In this document: in pieces, positions 36,538 to 46,450 of the stretch
Layout: each line of letters opens with the position of its first letter
How positions within the stretch are numbered: position 1 is the stretch's first letter
Assembly (NCBI RefSeq): GCF_900186955.1
Contig: NZ_LT906438.1
Span: 1,302,001 to 1,366,000 of the forward strand
Direction: 5' to 3'
Source of the DNA: Bacillus pumilus
GTDB taxonomy: Bacteria; Bacillota; Bacilli; Bacillales; Bacillaceae
DNA: 64,000 bases
Notes under the pieces: model-generated
What the model saw: the letters and a program-made list of their open reading frames with translations, nothing else
Databases searched by the model: none
What the model was told of the DNA's origin: nothing
Position numbers and translations under genes: made by a program

Positions 36538-36613
36538 GAATAACAGACCTATAAAGAGCTTGAAATAGCAGTAAATATAGATGAAAAAAGGAAACGGGCA
36601 ACAATTGATGATG

Positions 36614-36628
36614 TGAAAATCATTATCA
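36614..36628 (+). promoter_or_regulatory. Third Fur-family box, just before the pfeT ribosome binding site
   Basis: TGAAAAT-C-ATTATCA is one base from the 7-1-7 Fur consensus. It sits about 75 bases into the transcript. Confidence 0.5.
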
Positions 36629-36649
36629 ATTAGAGAGGAGAAAACAATC

Positions 36650-38569
36650 ATGAATGAGAATACAGCACTTTATCAAACAACAAATCAAAAGGAATCGAAA
36701 TGGTCCCTTCATCAATGGGCACAGCACGGAGAATTAATAGCAGCAGGTATCTCGGGGATTCTCATTTTGGTTGGATGGATGTTAAAGGATGAGAGCATGT
36801 GGAGTATTCCTTTATTTATCCTTGCGTTTATAATTGGAGGTTTTGCAAAGGCGAAGGAGGGAATTGAAGAAACCATTTCATCTAAAAGCTTGAATGTTGA
36901 ACTTTTAATGATTTTCGCAGCTATAGGCTCAGCAATCATTGGATATTGGGCAGAGGGCGCGATCTTAATTTTTATTTTCTCACTTAGTGGTGCGCTTGAA
37001 ACGTATACATCAAATAAAAGCAAGAAGGATTTAACAGCTTTAATGAGCATCGCACCAGATGAAGCGACTTTCATTGAAGAAAATGGTACGACCATTCAAG
37101 TCTCTGCTTCATCATTAACACCAGGTGACCGTATCATGATCAAAGCTGGGGAACGTATTGCAGCAGATGGTGTGATTTTAAGCGGAAGAACAAGTGTGGA
37201 TGAATCTGCGCTTACGGGCGAGTCTGTGCCCCAGGAAAAAGGGCAAGGCGAAGATGTGTTTGCGGGAACAGTGAACTTAAATGGTTCCTTAACAGTAGAA
37301 GTGACCAAACATAATGAAGAAACGCTTTTCCATAAAATTATTAAACTTGTCGAATCGGCTCAAGAAAGTGTGTCACCAAGCCAGGCATTTATTGAAAAAT
37401 TCGAAGGTGCGTATGTAAAAGGTGTACTGATCACCGTCGCGATTTTAATGGTTCTGCCTCATTTTGTACTAGGCTGGAGTATGAGTGAAACCTTCTACCG
37501 GGCCATGGTGTTTATGGTCGTAGCATCACCTTGTGCGCTTGTTGCATCCATTATGCCAGCTGCTTTATCACTGATCTCAAACGGCGCAAGAAACGGAATG
37601 CTTGTTAAAGGGAGCGTCTTTTTAGAAAAGCTAGGCACTAGCAGCATGATTGCTTTTGACAAAACGGGGACGATTACAAGCGGAAAGCCAGCTGTGGAGC
37701 AGGTGGTGATCGCTAAAGGACAAGAGGAAGCGGCCTTTTATCAGGCGCTTTATCAAATTGAAAGTCAATCAAACCATCCATTAGCGAAAGCGATCTCTGA
37801 TATGGCACAAGAGCAACAAATAGAAAGATCAGCTCATGTCACCATTGAAGAAACCTCTGGTTTTGGTGTAAAGGCACAATTGAATGGAGAAACGTGGCGG
37901 ATTGGGAAGAAAGACTTTGCTGGCAAGGCTTCAATGGACCGCGAGATTGAAGAAACAGGAGAGCATCTTTCTGAAAAAGGATACACAGTGGTGTATGTTC
38001 AAAAGGATCAAGAAGTCGTTGGGTGCCTTGGCCTTAAAGATCAAATTAGACCTGAAGCGAAAAAAATGATTCAAGAGCTGAATGATTTAGGCATCCAAAC
38101 CGTCATGCTGACAGGAGATCAGCAAAAAACGGCTGAAGCCATTGCGCAGGAAGCCGGCATCCAAAAGGTTGTTGCTGGGTGCCTTCCAGATGAAAAGGTA
38201 CATGAGGTCAATCAACTTAAAAAACACGGTAATTCCATCATCATGGTAGGAGACGGAATCAATGATGCACCGGCACTCGCCACAGCAGATGTGGGGGTTG
38301 CGATGGGCGGAGGCACAGACGTGGCTTTAGAAACAGCAGATCTGATCTTAATGAAAAATAATTTAAATAACTTAACGAAGATGATCCGTCTTTCAAGAAA
38401 GATGAACCGAATTATTAAGCAAAATATTATTTTCTCATTAACGGTGATTTGTTTGTTAATTTGTGCGAATTTCTTACAAGTGCTTGATTTGCCTTTTGGC
38501 GTCATCGGGCATGAAGGAAGTACGATTTTGGTCATTTTAAATGGACTGCGTCTGCTTCGTGCATCTTAA
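36650..38569 (+). CDS. pfeT: P1B4-type ATPase, ferrous iron efflux pump PfeT (ZosA)
   Basis: 639-aa heavy-metal P-type ATPase without an N-terminal metal-binding domain. Six or more membrane spans; the intramembrane motif is SPC (VVASPCALVAS) and the C-terminal span carries HEGST, both marks of the P1B-4 subgroup. Actuator LTGESV, phosphorylation DKTGT and hinge GDGINDAPA are intact. B. subtilis ZosA/YkvW was first called a zinc importer and later shown to export Fe2+ (PfeT), repressed by PerR and activated by Fur; the boxes upstream fit that. ATG with gagaggag upstream. Confidence 0.93.
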   Translation: MNENTALYQTTNQKESKWSLHQWAQHGELIAAGISGILILVGWMLKDESMWSIPLFILAFIIGGFAKAKEGIEETISSKSLNVELLMIFAAIGSAIIGYWAEGAILIFIFSLSGALETYTSNKSKKDLTALMSIAPDEATFIEENGTTIQVSASSLTPGDRIMIKAGERIAADGVILSGRTSVDESALTGESVPQEKGQGEDVFAGTVNLNGSLTVEVTKHNEETLFHKIIKLVESAQESVSPSQAFIEKFEGAYVKGVLITVAILMVLPHFVLGWSMSETFYRAMVFMVVASPCALVASIMPAALSLISNGARNGMLVKGSVFLEKLGTSSMIAFDKTGTITSGKPAVEQVVIAKGQEEAAFYQALYQIESQSNHPLAKAISDMAQEQQIERSAHVTIEETSGFGVKAQLNGETWRIGKKDFAGKASMDREIEETGEHLSEKGYTVVYVQKDQEVVGCLGLKDQIRPEAKKMIQELNDLGIQTVMLTGDQQKTAEAIAQEAGIQKVVAGCLPDEKVHEVNQLKKHGNSIIMVGDGINDAPALATADVGVAMGGGTDVALETADLILMKNNLNNLTKMIRLSRKMNRIIKQNIIFSLTVICLLICANFLQVLDLPFGVIGHEGSTILVILNGLRLLRAS

Positions 38570-38581
38570 GCAAATCATCAT

Positions 38582-38612
38582 AGCGCACTTGGCTTCTGCC
38601 AGTGCGCTTTTG
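38582..38612 (+). terminator. Terminator after pfeT
   Basis: agcgcact-t-ggc / gcc-a-gtgcgct stem with a ttttgt tail. Confidence 0.8.
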
Positions 38613-38673
38613 TGCGAAATAAAGCAAAAACTGATACAATAGATCAGTAGTAAAACGTGTGAGGAGGATCACG

Positions 38674-39768
38674 ATGAACCGAATGAAGAGCTTGTCTTCT
38701 TGGCTAAAGGAAAAAGACATTCAAGGTGCATTTATACATACAAAGGAAAATGTGTTTTATCTATCTGGATACTTCACAGAGCCGCATGAAAGAGTAATGG
38801 GGCTGTTTGTGTTTCAAGAGGCAGATCCATTTTTTATTTTGCCTAAAATGGAAGTCGAGCAGGCGAAAAATGCTGGGTGGTCAGGCGATATCATTGGTTA
38901 TGAAGACCATGAGAATCCATTTGATTTCATTCAGTCAGCAGTAGAAAAACGCGGTGTAAGAGCAACTCGACTTGCAATTGAAAAAGAGTCGATTCCGCTT
39001 CAAAGAGCAGAACAGCTTCAAGCTGCCACTGGGGCAGAAACTTTTGTCCGGGCAGAAGAAGAGCTCAATCAGCTAAGGCTGATTAAAGATGAATCTGAAA
39101 TTGCTACACTGAAAAAAGCAGCTCAATTGGCAGATGAAGGGGTAAAAATTGGGGTGAACGCCTTAAAAGAAGGAGTCACCGAAACAGAAGTGCTCGCTGT
39201 CATTGAATATGAGCTAAAGAAAAAAGGCATTCAAGGCATGTCCTTTTCGACGATGGTTCTCTTTGGCGAAAAATCAGGAGAGCCTCACGGAAATCCAGGA
39301 CAGGCAGCCTTAAAAAAAGGCGACTTTGTGTTATTTGACCTTGGAGTCATTGTTGATGGGTACTGCTCAGACATTACAAGAACATTCATCTATCAGGAAG
39401 CTTCTGATCAGCAAAAGGACATCTATCAAACCGTCCTGAACGCAGAAATGGCAGCACTAGAAATGAGTAAGCCGGGTGTGAGAATTGGGGACCTGGACTT
39501 AAAAGCACGCGGGCTGATCACAGAAGCTGGATATGGGGACTATTTCCCTCACCGCCTTGGGCATGGTCTAGGGGTGTCTGTTCATGAGTTTCCTTCGATG
39601 AGCCAGGCAAATGATGATCTTCTCCAAGAAGGCATGGTGTATACGATCGAACCTGGGGTCTACGTCCCAGGAGTCGGCGGCGTCAGAATTGAAGATGATG
39701 TATTGATCACAGCAGACGGTCCAGTCACTTTAACCAATTATCCGAAAGAGCTGACGATCATCAAGTAA
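38674..39768 (+). CDS. ykvY: M24-family aminopeptidase (Xaa-Pro type) YkvY
   Basis: 364-aa creatinase/aminopeptidase-P fold enzyme. The metal-binding residues of M24 are visible: FDLGVIVDGYCSDITRTF (two Asp), HRLGHGLGVSVHE (His), YTIEPGVYV (Glu) and VRIEDDVLI (Glu). It probably removes N-terminal residues before proline or acts as a prolidase on dipeptides. ATG 38674 has gaggaggatc upstream; the GTG at 38659 overlaps the ribosome binding site. Between pfeT and the LacI gene as in B. subtilis. Confidence 0.88.
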   Translation: MNRMKSLSSWLKEKDIQGAFIHTKENVFYLSGYFTEPHERVMGLFVFQEADPFFILPKMEVEQAKNAGWSGDIIGYEDHENPFDFIQSAVEKRGVRATRLAIEKESIPLQRAEQLQAATGAETFVRAEEELNQLRLIKDESEIATLKKAAQLADEGVKIGVNALKEGVTETEVLAVIEYELKKKGIQGMSFSTMVLFGEKSGEPHGNPGQAALKKGDFVLFDLGVIVDGYCSDITRTFIYQEASDQQKDIYQTVLNAEMAALEMSKPGVRIGDLDLKARGLITEAGYGDYFPHRLGHGLGVSVHEFPSMSQANDDLLQEGMVYTIEPGVYVPGVGGVRIEDDVLITADGPVTLTNYPKELTIIK

Positions 39769-39769
39769 T

Positions 39770-39819
39770 AAAAAAATCACGATGAACGTCCATGTCTTGG
39801 AAGTGTCATCGTGATTTTT
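39770..39819. terminator. Bidirectional terminator between ykvY and the 47-aa gene
   Basis: aaaaaatcacgatga / tcatcgtgatttttt with a 20-base loop. Confidence 0.85.
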
Positions 39820-39821
39820 TG

Positions 39822-39965
39822 TCACTCTTTTCGATCCTTATCAACAAAAAAATCATCAATTGATTCAAACGGTTTGATTTTATGTTCTTTTCCTAAAGGA
39901 TGTAGTGCAAAACGAGCAGAAAACAAAACAGTCATACATAATATAATCCATATGATGAAACCCAT
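39822..39965 (-). CDS. 47-aa single-span membrane protein, unknown function
   Basis: Minus-strand ATG 39965 preceded by ggaaagggg (eight bases away), stop at 39822-39824, terminator right after. Residues 2-18 form a membrane helix (GFIIWIILCMTVLFSAR) followed by a charged tail ending DDFFVDKDRKE. It is convergent with ykvY and divergent from ykvZ. I do not recognise the family. Confidence 0.55.
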   Translation of the reverse strand: MGFIIWIILCMTVLFSARFALHPLGKEHKIKPFESIDDFFVDKDRKE

Positions 39966-40058
39966 CTTGAATTCCCCTTTCCATCCAGTGATTTGTTCAG
40001 CTCACATACATCTTAAAGTATGAAACGCTTACCATAGCAAGAGAAAGTAGGAGAAAAA

Positions 40059-41048
40059 ATGGCAAACATAAGGGAGATTGCGAAAAGAGCGGGCGTATCT
40101 GTGACAACTGTATCACGTGTGTTGAATGATCATCCTTATGTCAAAGAGGAAAAACGAGAACGTGTTCTACATGCGATGAAAGAGCTCAAATATACGAGAA
40201 ACATTCAAGCTGTCCATTTAGCAAAGGGCTATTCAAATATGCTTGGCATCGTTCTTCCGACGATTGAACACTCTTATTTCAGCAGTCTTGTCACAGGTAT
40301 TGCAGAAAAAGCACAGGCGCGCGGTATGCATTTTGCTTTATTTCAAACGGGGTATGATCCATTAAAAGAAAAAGAAGCGTTAATGAGTTTAAAAGAACGT
40401 CGTGTGGATGGTTTAATATTTTGTTCAAATGCGTTAAGTGATGGGCATATTTTAAAGTGGCAGGAATCTGGGCCGATTATATTTTGTCATCCCACGCCGC
40501 ATGATACATGCTCAACAGTGTCAATTGCACATGATCAAGCATTTAAGGAAGGCCTGCATCATTTGGCAGCATGCGGCCATCAACGAATTGCGATTGTTCT
40601 CGCCAGAACAGAAGGAGCGAATAGCGAGTCGCGCCTTCAGGCTTATCAAGACATGATGAAATCGCTCGGGCAGGCCATTGATGAAGAGTGGATCATTGAA
40701 GGGAAGCTATCACTTCTTGATGGGAAACGATTGTTTACAGAATGGAAGGAAATGAAAAATCGCCCTACGGCATTATTCATTACAAATGACGATGTCTCTG
40801 TAGGCTTTTTATTAGAGGCACAGCGTCATGACATAAAAGTAGGAGAATTTCCAGCCATACTGAGCTTTCAATATAACCAATTAAGTGAGGCTTTGGGGAT
40901 TTCCAGCATTGATATTCCGCTGAAACGAATGGGTCAGGAAGCGTTTGACTTGTTCGATCGGGCCATAAAGGGAGAGGTGCCAGAGAAAAGAATGCTGCCA
41001 TTCCGCCTGATCGAGCGATCAACCACCGTTTTCAAAAACAATCGTTGA
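40059..41048 (+). CDS. ykvZ: LacI-family transcriptional regulator YkvZ
   Basis: 329-aa regulator. The N-terminal helix-turn-helix and hinge are NIREIAKRAGVSVTTVSRVL followed by a basic linker. The periplasmic-binding-protein-like effector domain runs from about residue 60 to the end (LGIVLPTIEHSYFSSLVTGI). The effector sugar and target genes are unknown. Its position immediately upstream of glcT-ptsGHI is as in B. subtilis. No operator could be recognised. Confidence 0.85.
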   Translation: MANIREIAKRAGVSVTTVSRVLNDHPYVKEEKRERVLHAMKELKYTRNIQAVHLAKGYSNMLGIVLPTIEHSYFSSLVTGIAEKAQARGMHFALFQTGYDPLKEKEALMSLKERRVDGLIFCSNALSDGHILKWQESGPIIFCHPTPHDTCSTVSIAHDQAFKEGLHHLAACGHQRIAIVLARTEGANSESRLQAYQDMMKSLGQAIDEEWIIEGKLSLLDGKRLFTEWKEMKNRPTALFITNDDVSVGFLLEAQRHDIKVGEFPAILSFQYNQLSEALGISSIDIPLKRMGQEAFDLFDRAIKGEVPEKRMLPFRLIERSTTVFKNNR

Positions 41049-41074
41049 CGCACGTTTCATCTGTTTTGTACGAT
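41045..41074 (+). promoter_or_regulatory. Candidate promoter of glcT
   Basis: TTGACG (41045-41050), an 18-base spacer, TACGAT (41069-41074), overlapping the ykvZ stop. Confidence 0.4.
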
Positions 41075-41103
41075 AAGAGGGATTGAATAAGAAGGAGTTG
41101 GGG

Positions 41104-41958
41104 ATGTTCATGGAATCCTTCACCGTTGATAAAGCGTTAAATAATAATGTCATCATTGCAAGACACCCTTCTTTGGGCGAAGTAGTTCTGATTGGGAAAG
41201 GAATCGGCTTCGGGAAAAAATCGGGTGATGTTCTCGATCAAGATACATTTGAAAAAATGTTTGTCCTTAAAAATACAAAGGAACAAACAGAATATAAACA
41301 ACTGCTTCACCACATTGATGAGAACATGATCGAGCTTGCCAATGACGTCATTTATCATATACGAGAAAAAATGGGACACCGTTTGAATGAGCATATTCAT
41401 ATTGCCCTGACTGACCATATTGCCTTTAGTTTTAAGCGGGTGCAGCAAGGATATGATATCACCAATCCCTTTATGCTTGAGACGAAGTCGTTGTATCCGA
41501 AAGAATACGAGGTCGCAAAGGAAGTCGTTGAGCTAATTAACGAGCGTCCTGATGTCGAAACCAAGCTGCCAGAAGGAGAGATTGGCTTTATTGCGCTCCA
41601 TATTCACTCAGCTTTAACGAATCGGCCATTATCTGAGGTGAACCGTCATTCGCAGCTCATCACGCAAATGGTCCAAGTCATAGAAGATTCATTTCATATG
41701 AAAGTAGACAGAGAAAGTATTCATTATTTACGCTTATTGCGCCATATTACGTTTTCGATTGAGCGTATTAAACGGGAAGAATCTTTAGAGGAGCCAGAAA
41801 AATTGCTTCATCTATTGAAAAATGAATATCCTTTATGCTACAATACTGCTTGGAAAATGATCAAAATATTACAACATGCATTGAAAAAGCCTGTACAAGA
41901 TGCAGAGGCTGTCTACCTAACCCTTCATCTGTACAGATTGACAAATAAAATTTCATAG
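41104..41958 (+). CDS. glcT: PTS-regulated transcription antiterminator GlcT
   Basis: 284-aa BglG/SacY-type antiterminator. An N-terminal RNA-binding CAT domain (residues 1-60: VDKALNNNVIIARHP...VVLIGKGIGFGKK) is followed by two PRD domains with phosphorylatable histidines (HIHIALTDH; IALHIHSAL; the second PRD ends LTLHLYRLTNKIS). When glucose flows, unphosphorylated GlcT binds the RAT element in the ptsG leader. Start ATG 41104 has aaggag six bases upstream; ATG 41110 is an alternative. Confidence 0.93.
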   Translation: MFMESFTVDKALNNNVIIARHPSLGEVVLIGKGIGFGKKSGDVLDQDTFEKMFVLKNTKEQTEYKQLLHHIDENMIELANDVIYHIREKMGHRLNEHIHIALTDHIAFSFKRVQQGYDITNPFMLETKSLYPKEYEVAKEVVELINERPDVETKLPEGEIGFIALHIHSALTNRPLSEVNRHSQLITQMVQVIEDSFHMKVDRESIHYLRLLRHITFSIERIKREESLEEPEKLLHLLKNEYPLCYNTAWKMIKILQHALKKPVQDAEAVYLTLHLYRLTNKIS

Positions 41959-41968
41959 TTTCCTTGAA

Positions 41969-42000
41969 ACGTGTAACTGATTCGATCAGGCATGAGTGAC
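41969..42000 (+). promoter_or_regulatory. Ribonucleic antiterminator (RAT) for GlcT
   Basis: acgtgtaactgattcgatca followed by ggcatgagtga matches the GlcT RAT target of the ptsG leader. Its 3' half (41989-41999) is also the 5' arm of the terminator, so the two structures exclude each other. Confidence 0.85.
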
Positions 42001-42063
42001 TTAAGGTAAATACAGGATAAGATCCTGTTATTTGCGCAATCTTATATCACCATGCCTTTTTTT
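41989..42063 (+). terminator. Conditional terminator in the ptsG leader
   Basis: ggcatg-a-gtga / tcac-catgcc with a T run at the end. A nested hairpin acaggat/atcctgt (42012-42028) extends the loop. Confidence 0.85.
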
Positions 42064-42160
42064 GTGTTTGAAAGTGAAATGTAAACGGTTAACTATGAAA
42101 TGTATGTCAGGGAGCGTCCTGCTTGTATGTTGTAAGCGAAAATAAAAGGAGGTTCAACTA

Positions 42161-44260
42161 GTGTTTAAATCACTTTTTGGTGTGTTGCAAAAAATTGGAC
42201 GAGCACTTATGCTTCCAGTTGCGATCCTTCCTGCTGCTGGTATTTTACTAGCACTTGGGAATGCGATGCAAAATCCGCAGCTGATCGATGTGGCTCAATT
42301 TTTAAGCAATGATACAATTCAGCTTGTTGCAAGCGTCATGGAAAATGCGGGGAACATTGTCTTCTCGAATCTTCCGCTCTTATTTGCTGTAGGGGTTGCC
42401 ATCGGTCTTGCTAATGGAGACGGTGTGGCAGGGATTGCCGCAATTATCGGTTATCTTGTCATGAACGTAACGATGAGTGCCGTATTAATGGCCAACGGAT
42501 CCATTCCATCCGATTCAATCAAATTGGCTAAGTTCTTTAAGGAAAGCCACCCAGCATATGTTAATATGCTCGGCATACCGACCTTATCTACCGGAGTTTT
42601 TGGCGGGATTATTGTCGGGGTATTAGCAGCTTATATGTTTAATAAATTTTACAAAATTGAGCTTCCGCAATATCTTGGCTTCTTTGCCGGTAAGCGTTTT
42701 GTTCCAATTGTTACATCTATTTCAGCACTTATTTTAGGGCTTTTGATGCTAGTCATTTGGCCGCCAATCCAAGGTGCACTGAACTCATTTTCAACAGGAC
42801 TGCTTGCAGCGAATGAGCCGCTTGCTGCCTTTGTATTCGGTGTCATTGAACGCTCATTAATTCCGTTTGGTCTGCACCACATATTCTACGCGCCATTCTG
42901 GTATGAGTTCTTTAGCTATAAGAGCTTATCAGGAGATATTATCCGTGGTGATCAGCGTATCTTCATGGCTCAAATCAAAGATGGTGTTCAGCTGACAGCT
43001 GGTACATTCATGACAGGGAAATATCCGTTCATGATGTTTGGTCTCCCAGCAGCAGCACTTGCGATTTACCATGAAGCAAAACCAAAGAATAAAAAGCTTG
43101 TCGCAGGAATTATGGGATCAGCAGCCCTGACTTCTTTCCTAACAGGGATTACTGAACCGCTTGAATTCTCATTCTTGTTTGTTGCACCAGTGTTATTTGC
43201 AATCCACTGTGTATTTGCTGGATTATCCTTTATGATAATGGATATTCTAAACGTGAAAATCGGTATGACCTTCTCAGGAGGATTAATCGATTTCTTCTTA
43301 TTCGGTATCTTGCCAAACAGAACCGCTTGGTGGCTTGTGATTCCAGTTGGTCTCGCACTTGCTGCTATTTATTACTTCGGATTTAGATTCGCCATTCGCA
43401 AATTTAATCTGAAAACGCCAGGCCGCGAGGATGAAGCAGCTGATGGTGCAGATAGTGCTAAGTCTGAAAAGGGTAATGACTTACCTTATGAAATTCTTGA
43501 AGCAATGGGTGACCAAGAAAACATTAAACACCTTGATGCTTGTATTACGCGTTTACGTGTCACTGTTAATGATCAGAAGAAAGTGGACAAGGACCGCTTG
43601 AAAAAGCTTGGTGCTTCAGGAGTTCTCGAAGTAGGGAACAACATCCAGGCCATCTTCGGTCCTCGCTCTGATAATTTAAAAACACAAATGCAGGACATCA
43701 TTGCAGGCCGCACGCCTCGTCCAGCGAAAGATCCTTCTGCAAAAGAAGAAGTCAGCCAGCAGGTCGAAGAGGTCATTGCAAAACCGCTTCAAAACGAACT
43801 AGGTGAAGAAATCTTTGCATCACCAATTACAGGGGAGCTTCATCCGATTACAGATGTACCAGATCAAGTATTCTCAGGGAAAATGATGGGTGACGGTTTC
43901 GCCATCTTGCCAACAGATGGAACGGTGGTTTCACCGGTGAAAGGGAAGATCTTAAATGTATTCCCAACGAAACACGCAATTGGCCTACAATCTGACGGTG
44001 GACTTGAAATTTTGATCCACTTCGGTATTGATACGGTCAGCCTCAAAGGAGAAGGATTTGAAGCATTTGTACAAGAGGGAGATCAAGTAGAAATCGGTCA
44101 AAAACTCTTAGAGGTTGATATTGATAAAATTAAGTCTGAAGTACCATCTTTGATGACACCAATTGTATTTACCAACTTAAGTGAAGGACAATTTATTGAC
44201 CTTCAAGAAGCCGGTGAAATCAAAGCTGGTCAAGAAAACATCATGAAAATTTCAAAATAA
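42161..44260 (+). CDS. ptsG: Glucose-specific PTS enzyme IICBA
   Basis: 699-aa glucose permease with domain order IIC (residues 1 to about 420, polytopic, glucose-binding [15 protein letters not shown]), IIB (phospho-Cys in [13 protein letters not shown]) and IIA (phospho-His in [13 protein letters not shown]), joined by charged linkers. Length equals B. subtilis PtsG. GTG start 42161 with aaaggagg upstream. Controlled by GlcT antitermination; followed by ptsHI after a hairpin. Confidence 0.97.
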   Translation: MFKSLFGVLQKIGRALMLPVAILPAAGILLALGNAMQNPQLIDVAQFLSNDTIQLVASVMENAGNIVFSNLPLLFAVGVAIGLANGDGVAGIAAIIGYLVMNVTMSAVLMANGSIPSDSIKLAKFFKESHPAYVNMLGIPTLSTGVFGGIIVGVLAAYMFNKFYKIELPQYLGFFAGKRFVPIVTSISALILGLLMLVIWPPIQGALNSFSTGLLAANEPLAAFVFGVIERSLIPFGLHHIFYAPFWYEFFSYKSLSGDIIRGDQRIFMAQIKDGVQLTAGTFMTGKYPFMMFGLPAAALAIYHEAKPKNKKLVAGIMGSAALTSFLTGITEPLEFSFLFVAPVLFAIHCVFAGLSFMIMDILNVKIGMTFSGGLIDFFLFGILPNRTAWWLVIPVGLALAAIYYFGFRFAIRKFNLKTPGREDEAADGADSAKSEKGNDLPYEILEAMGDQENIKHLDACITRLRVTVNDQKKVDKDRLKKLGASGVLEVGNNIQAIFGPRSDNLKTQMQDIIAGRTPRPAKDPSAKEEVSQQVEEVIAKPLQNELGEEIFASPITGELHPITDVPDQVFSGKMMGDGFAILPTDGTVVSPVKGKILNVFPTKHAIGLQSDGGLEILIHFGIDTVSLKGEGFEAFVQEGDQVEIGQKLLEVDIDKIKSEVPSLMTPIVFTNLSEGQFIDLQEAGEIKAGQENIMKISK

Positions 44261-44269
44261 TTTTCATAA

Positions 44270-44312
44270 CTGCCGTTCTTGTTAGATGACAAGCTCGGCA
44301 GTATGATATAAT
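44270..44312 (+). promoter_or_regulatory. Hairpin and weak promoter between ptsG and ptsH
   Basis: actgccg...ttgt / acaa...cggcagt forms a long stem (44270-44302) without a T run. TATAAT with a TG extension at 44304-44312 overlaps its 3' edge and could start a separate ptsHI transcript. Confidence 0.55.
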
Positions 44313-44353
44313 ATTGTGGATGTATTAATTGTATAAAAAGGAGATTGATAAAA

Positions 44354-44620
44354 ATGGCTCAACAAACATTCAAAGTAACTGCAGATTCTGGAATTCACGC
44401 ACGTCCTGCAACAGTACTTGTACAAACTGCTAGTAAATATGATGCTGATATCAACTTAGAATATAATGGTAAAACAGTGAACCTGAAATCTATTATGGGT
44501 GTAATGTCTCTAGGAATTGCGAAAGGTGCTACAATCACAATCTCTGCTTCTGGTTCTGATGAAAATGATGCACTTGCTGCGCTTAAAGACACAATGAAAA
44601 GTGAAGGCCTAGGCGAGTAA
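44354..44620 (+). CDS. ptsH: Phosphocarrier protein HPr
   Basis: 88-aa PTS phosphocarrier. His15 in GIHARPAT accepts phosphate from enzyme I, and Ser46 in [11 protein letters not shown] is the HPr kinase target that makes HPr a CcpA co-repressor. ATG 44354 (MAQQTFKV) with aaaggag upstream; the in-frame TTG nine bases earlier is not needed. Stop overlaps the ptsI ATG by one base. Confidence 0.98.
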   Translation: MAQQTFKVTADSGIHARPATVLVQTASKYDADINLEYNGKTVNLKSIMGVMSLGIAKGATITISASGSDENDALAALKDTMKSEGLGE

Positions 44621-46338
44621 TGCAACAACTGAAAGGAATCGGTGCTTCAGCAGGCGTTGCGATTGCAAAAGCATATCGTCTGGAAGAACCAGATTTAACA
44701 GTTCACCAAAAAGACATCAACGATCCAGAGACAGAAGTGAAGCGTTTTGAAGAAGCAATTCATGTTTCTAAACAAGAACTTGAAGCAATTAAAGAACATG
44801 CGCTAAAAGAGCTTGGCCAAGACAAAGCAGATATCTTTTCTGCACACCTTCTTGTGTTAAGTGATCCAGAGCTGCTAAACCCAGTAAAGGATAAAATCAA
44901 CTCTGATAAAGTAAATGCTGAATTTGCTTTAAAAGAAACAGCGACAATGTTTGTTACGATGTTCGAAGCAATGGACAATGAATACATGAAGGAACGTGCA
45001 GCGGATATTCGCGACGTAACAAAACGTGTAATTGGACATTTGCTAGGCGTTGACATTCCGAATCCAAGCATGATTTCTGAAGAAGTGGTCATCATTGCTG
45101 AAGATTTAACTCCTTCTGATACTGCTCAACTAAACAGACAATTCGTCAAAGGGTTTGCGACAGATATCGGCGGTCGTACTTCTCACTCAGCGATTATGGC
45201 AAGATCAATGGAGATTCCAGCTGTTGTTGGAACAAAAGAAGCAACAAAAACGGTGAAAAATGGTGATCTGATCATTGTTGATGGTATTAGCGGAGACGTC
45301 ATCATTCAGCCTTCTGAAGATGAAGTGAAAGCGTATCAAAAAAAGCATGAAGACTATTTAGCTAAAAAAGTGGAATGGGCGAAACTGGTTGACCAGCCAA
45401 CGGTCACAAAAGACGGCGTTCACGTAGAGCTAGCTGCAAATATCGGAACACCTGAAGATGTAAAAGGTGTGCTTGAAAATGGCGGCGAAGCAGTCGGATT
45501 GTACCGTACAGAATTTTTATACATGGGCAGAGATCAGCTTCCTACAGAAGAAGAGCAGTTCGATGCGTATAAAACTGTTTTAGAGAAAATGGAAGGCAAA
45601 GCAGTGGTTGTCCGCACACTAGATATTGGTGGCGATAAAGAACTCCCTTACTTGCAGCTTCCAAAAGAAATGAACCCGTTTCTTGGCTTTAGAGCGATCC
45701 GCCTTTGCCTCGAAGAACAGGAGATTTTCAGAACACAACTACGCGCCTTACTTCGTGCAAGTACATATGGAAACTTGAAAATCATGTTCCCTATGATCGC
45801 GACGTTATCAGAATTTAGAGAAGCAAAAGCCATTTTACTTGAAGAAAAAGAAGCATTGGTTGCCGCTGGTACAGACGTGTCCGATTCCATTGAAATCGGT
45901 ATAATGGTAGAAATTCCATCAACAGCTGTCATTGCAGACCAATTTGCAAAAGAAGTGGATTTCTTCAGTATTGGAACAAATGACTTAATTCAATACACAA
46001 TGGCTGCTGATCGAATGAACGAACGAGTGTCTTATCTTTACCAGCCTTACAATCCAGCGATTTTACGTCTGATTACGCTTGTTATTGAAGCAGCGCATAA
46101 AGAAGGTAAATGGGTTGGCATGTGCGGAGAGATGGCAGGAGATGAAATCGCAATTCCTCTTCTTCTTGGATTAGGATTAGATGAATTCTCAATGAGTGCA
46201 ACATCTATTCTTCCAGCAAGAACTCAGCTAAGCAAGCTTTCTAAGGAAGAAGCGGCATCATTTAAAGAGCATATTTTATCACTTAGCACGACAGAAGAAG
46301 TGGTTGATTTCGTGAAGAAAACGTTTCAACATAACTAA
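44620..46338 (+). CDS. ptsI: PTS enzyme I (phosphoenolpyruvate-protein phosphotransferase)
   Basis: 572-aa enzyme I. Phospho-His in [13 protein letters not shown]-terminal PEP-binding barrel with [11 protein letters not shown], the catalytic Cys in [11 protein letters not shown] and the [15 protein letters not shown] signature. It starts phosphoryl transfer from PEP to HPr. Overlaps ptsH by one base; closed by the terminator at 46348. Confidence 0.98.
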   Translation: MQQLKGIGASAGVAIAKAYRLEEPDLTVHQKDINDPETEVKRFEEAIHVSKQELEAIKEHALKELGQDKADIFSAHLLVLSDPELLNPVKDKINSDKVNAEFALKETATMFVTMFEAMDNEYMKERAADIRDVTKRVIGHLLGVDIPNPSMISEEVVIIAEDLTPSDTAQLNRQFVKGFATDIGGRTSHSAIMARSMEIPAVVGTKEATKTVKNGDLIIVDGISGDVIIQPSEDEVKAYQKKHEDYLAKKVEWAKLVDQPTVTKDGVHVELAANIGTPEDVKGVLENGGEAVGLYRTEFLYMGRDQLPTEEEQFDAYKTVLEKMEGKAVVVRTLDIGGDKELPYLQLPKEMNPFLGFRAIRLCLEEQEIFRTQLRALLRASTYGNLKIMFPMIATLSEFREAKAILLEEKEALVAAGTDVSDSIEIGIMVEIPSTAVIADQFAKEVDFFSIGTNDLIQYTMAADRMNERVSYLYQPYNPAILRLITLVIEAAHKEGKWVGMCGEMAGDEIAIPLLLGLGLDEFSMSATSILPARTQLSKLSKEEAASFKEHILSLSTTEEVVDFVKKTFQHN

Positions 46339-46347
46339 GTGAATTCA

Positions 46348-46377
46348 AACCAGACAGTAACCCTGTCTGGTTTTTTT
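46348..46377 (+). terminator. Terminator after ptsI
   Basis: aaaccagacag / ctgtctggttt with a five-base loop and a T run. Confidence 0.92.
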
Positions 46378-46398
46378 GTCGAATTTTATCATATTGGG

Positions 46399-46427
46399 TC
46401 ATATCCGTCAGAGAGAAGGGCATTCTA
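46399..46427 (+). promoter_or_regulatory. Candidate sigma-G promoter of splAB
   Basis: TCATA (46399-46403), a 17-base spacer, CATTCTA (46421-46427) fits sigma-G; splAB is sigma-G dependent in B. subtilis. Confidence 0.6.
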
Positions 46428-46450
46428 TAAGAAAAATGGAGGTGACCAGA

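Noticed and set aside
40021..40036. tgaaacgcttacca before ykvZ as a cre site
   Set aside because: The central CG is in the wrong register, so key positions of the cre consensus fail.
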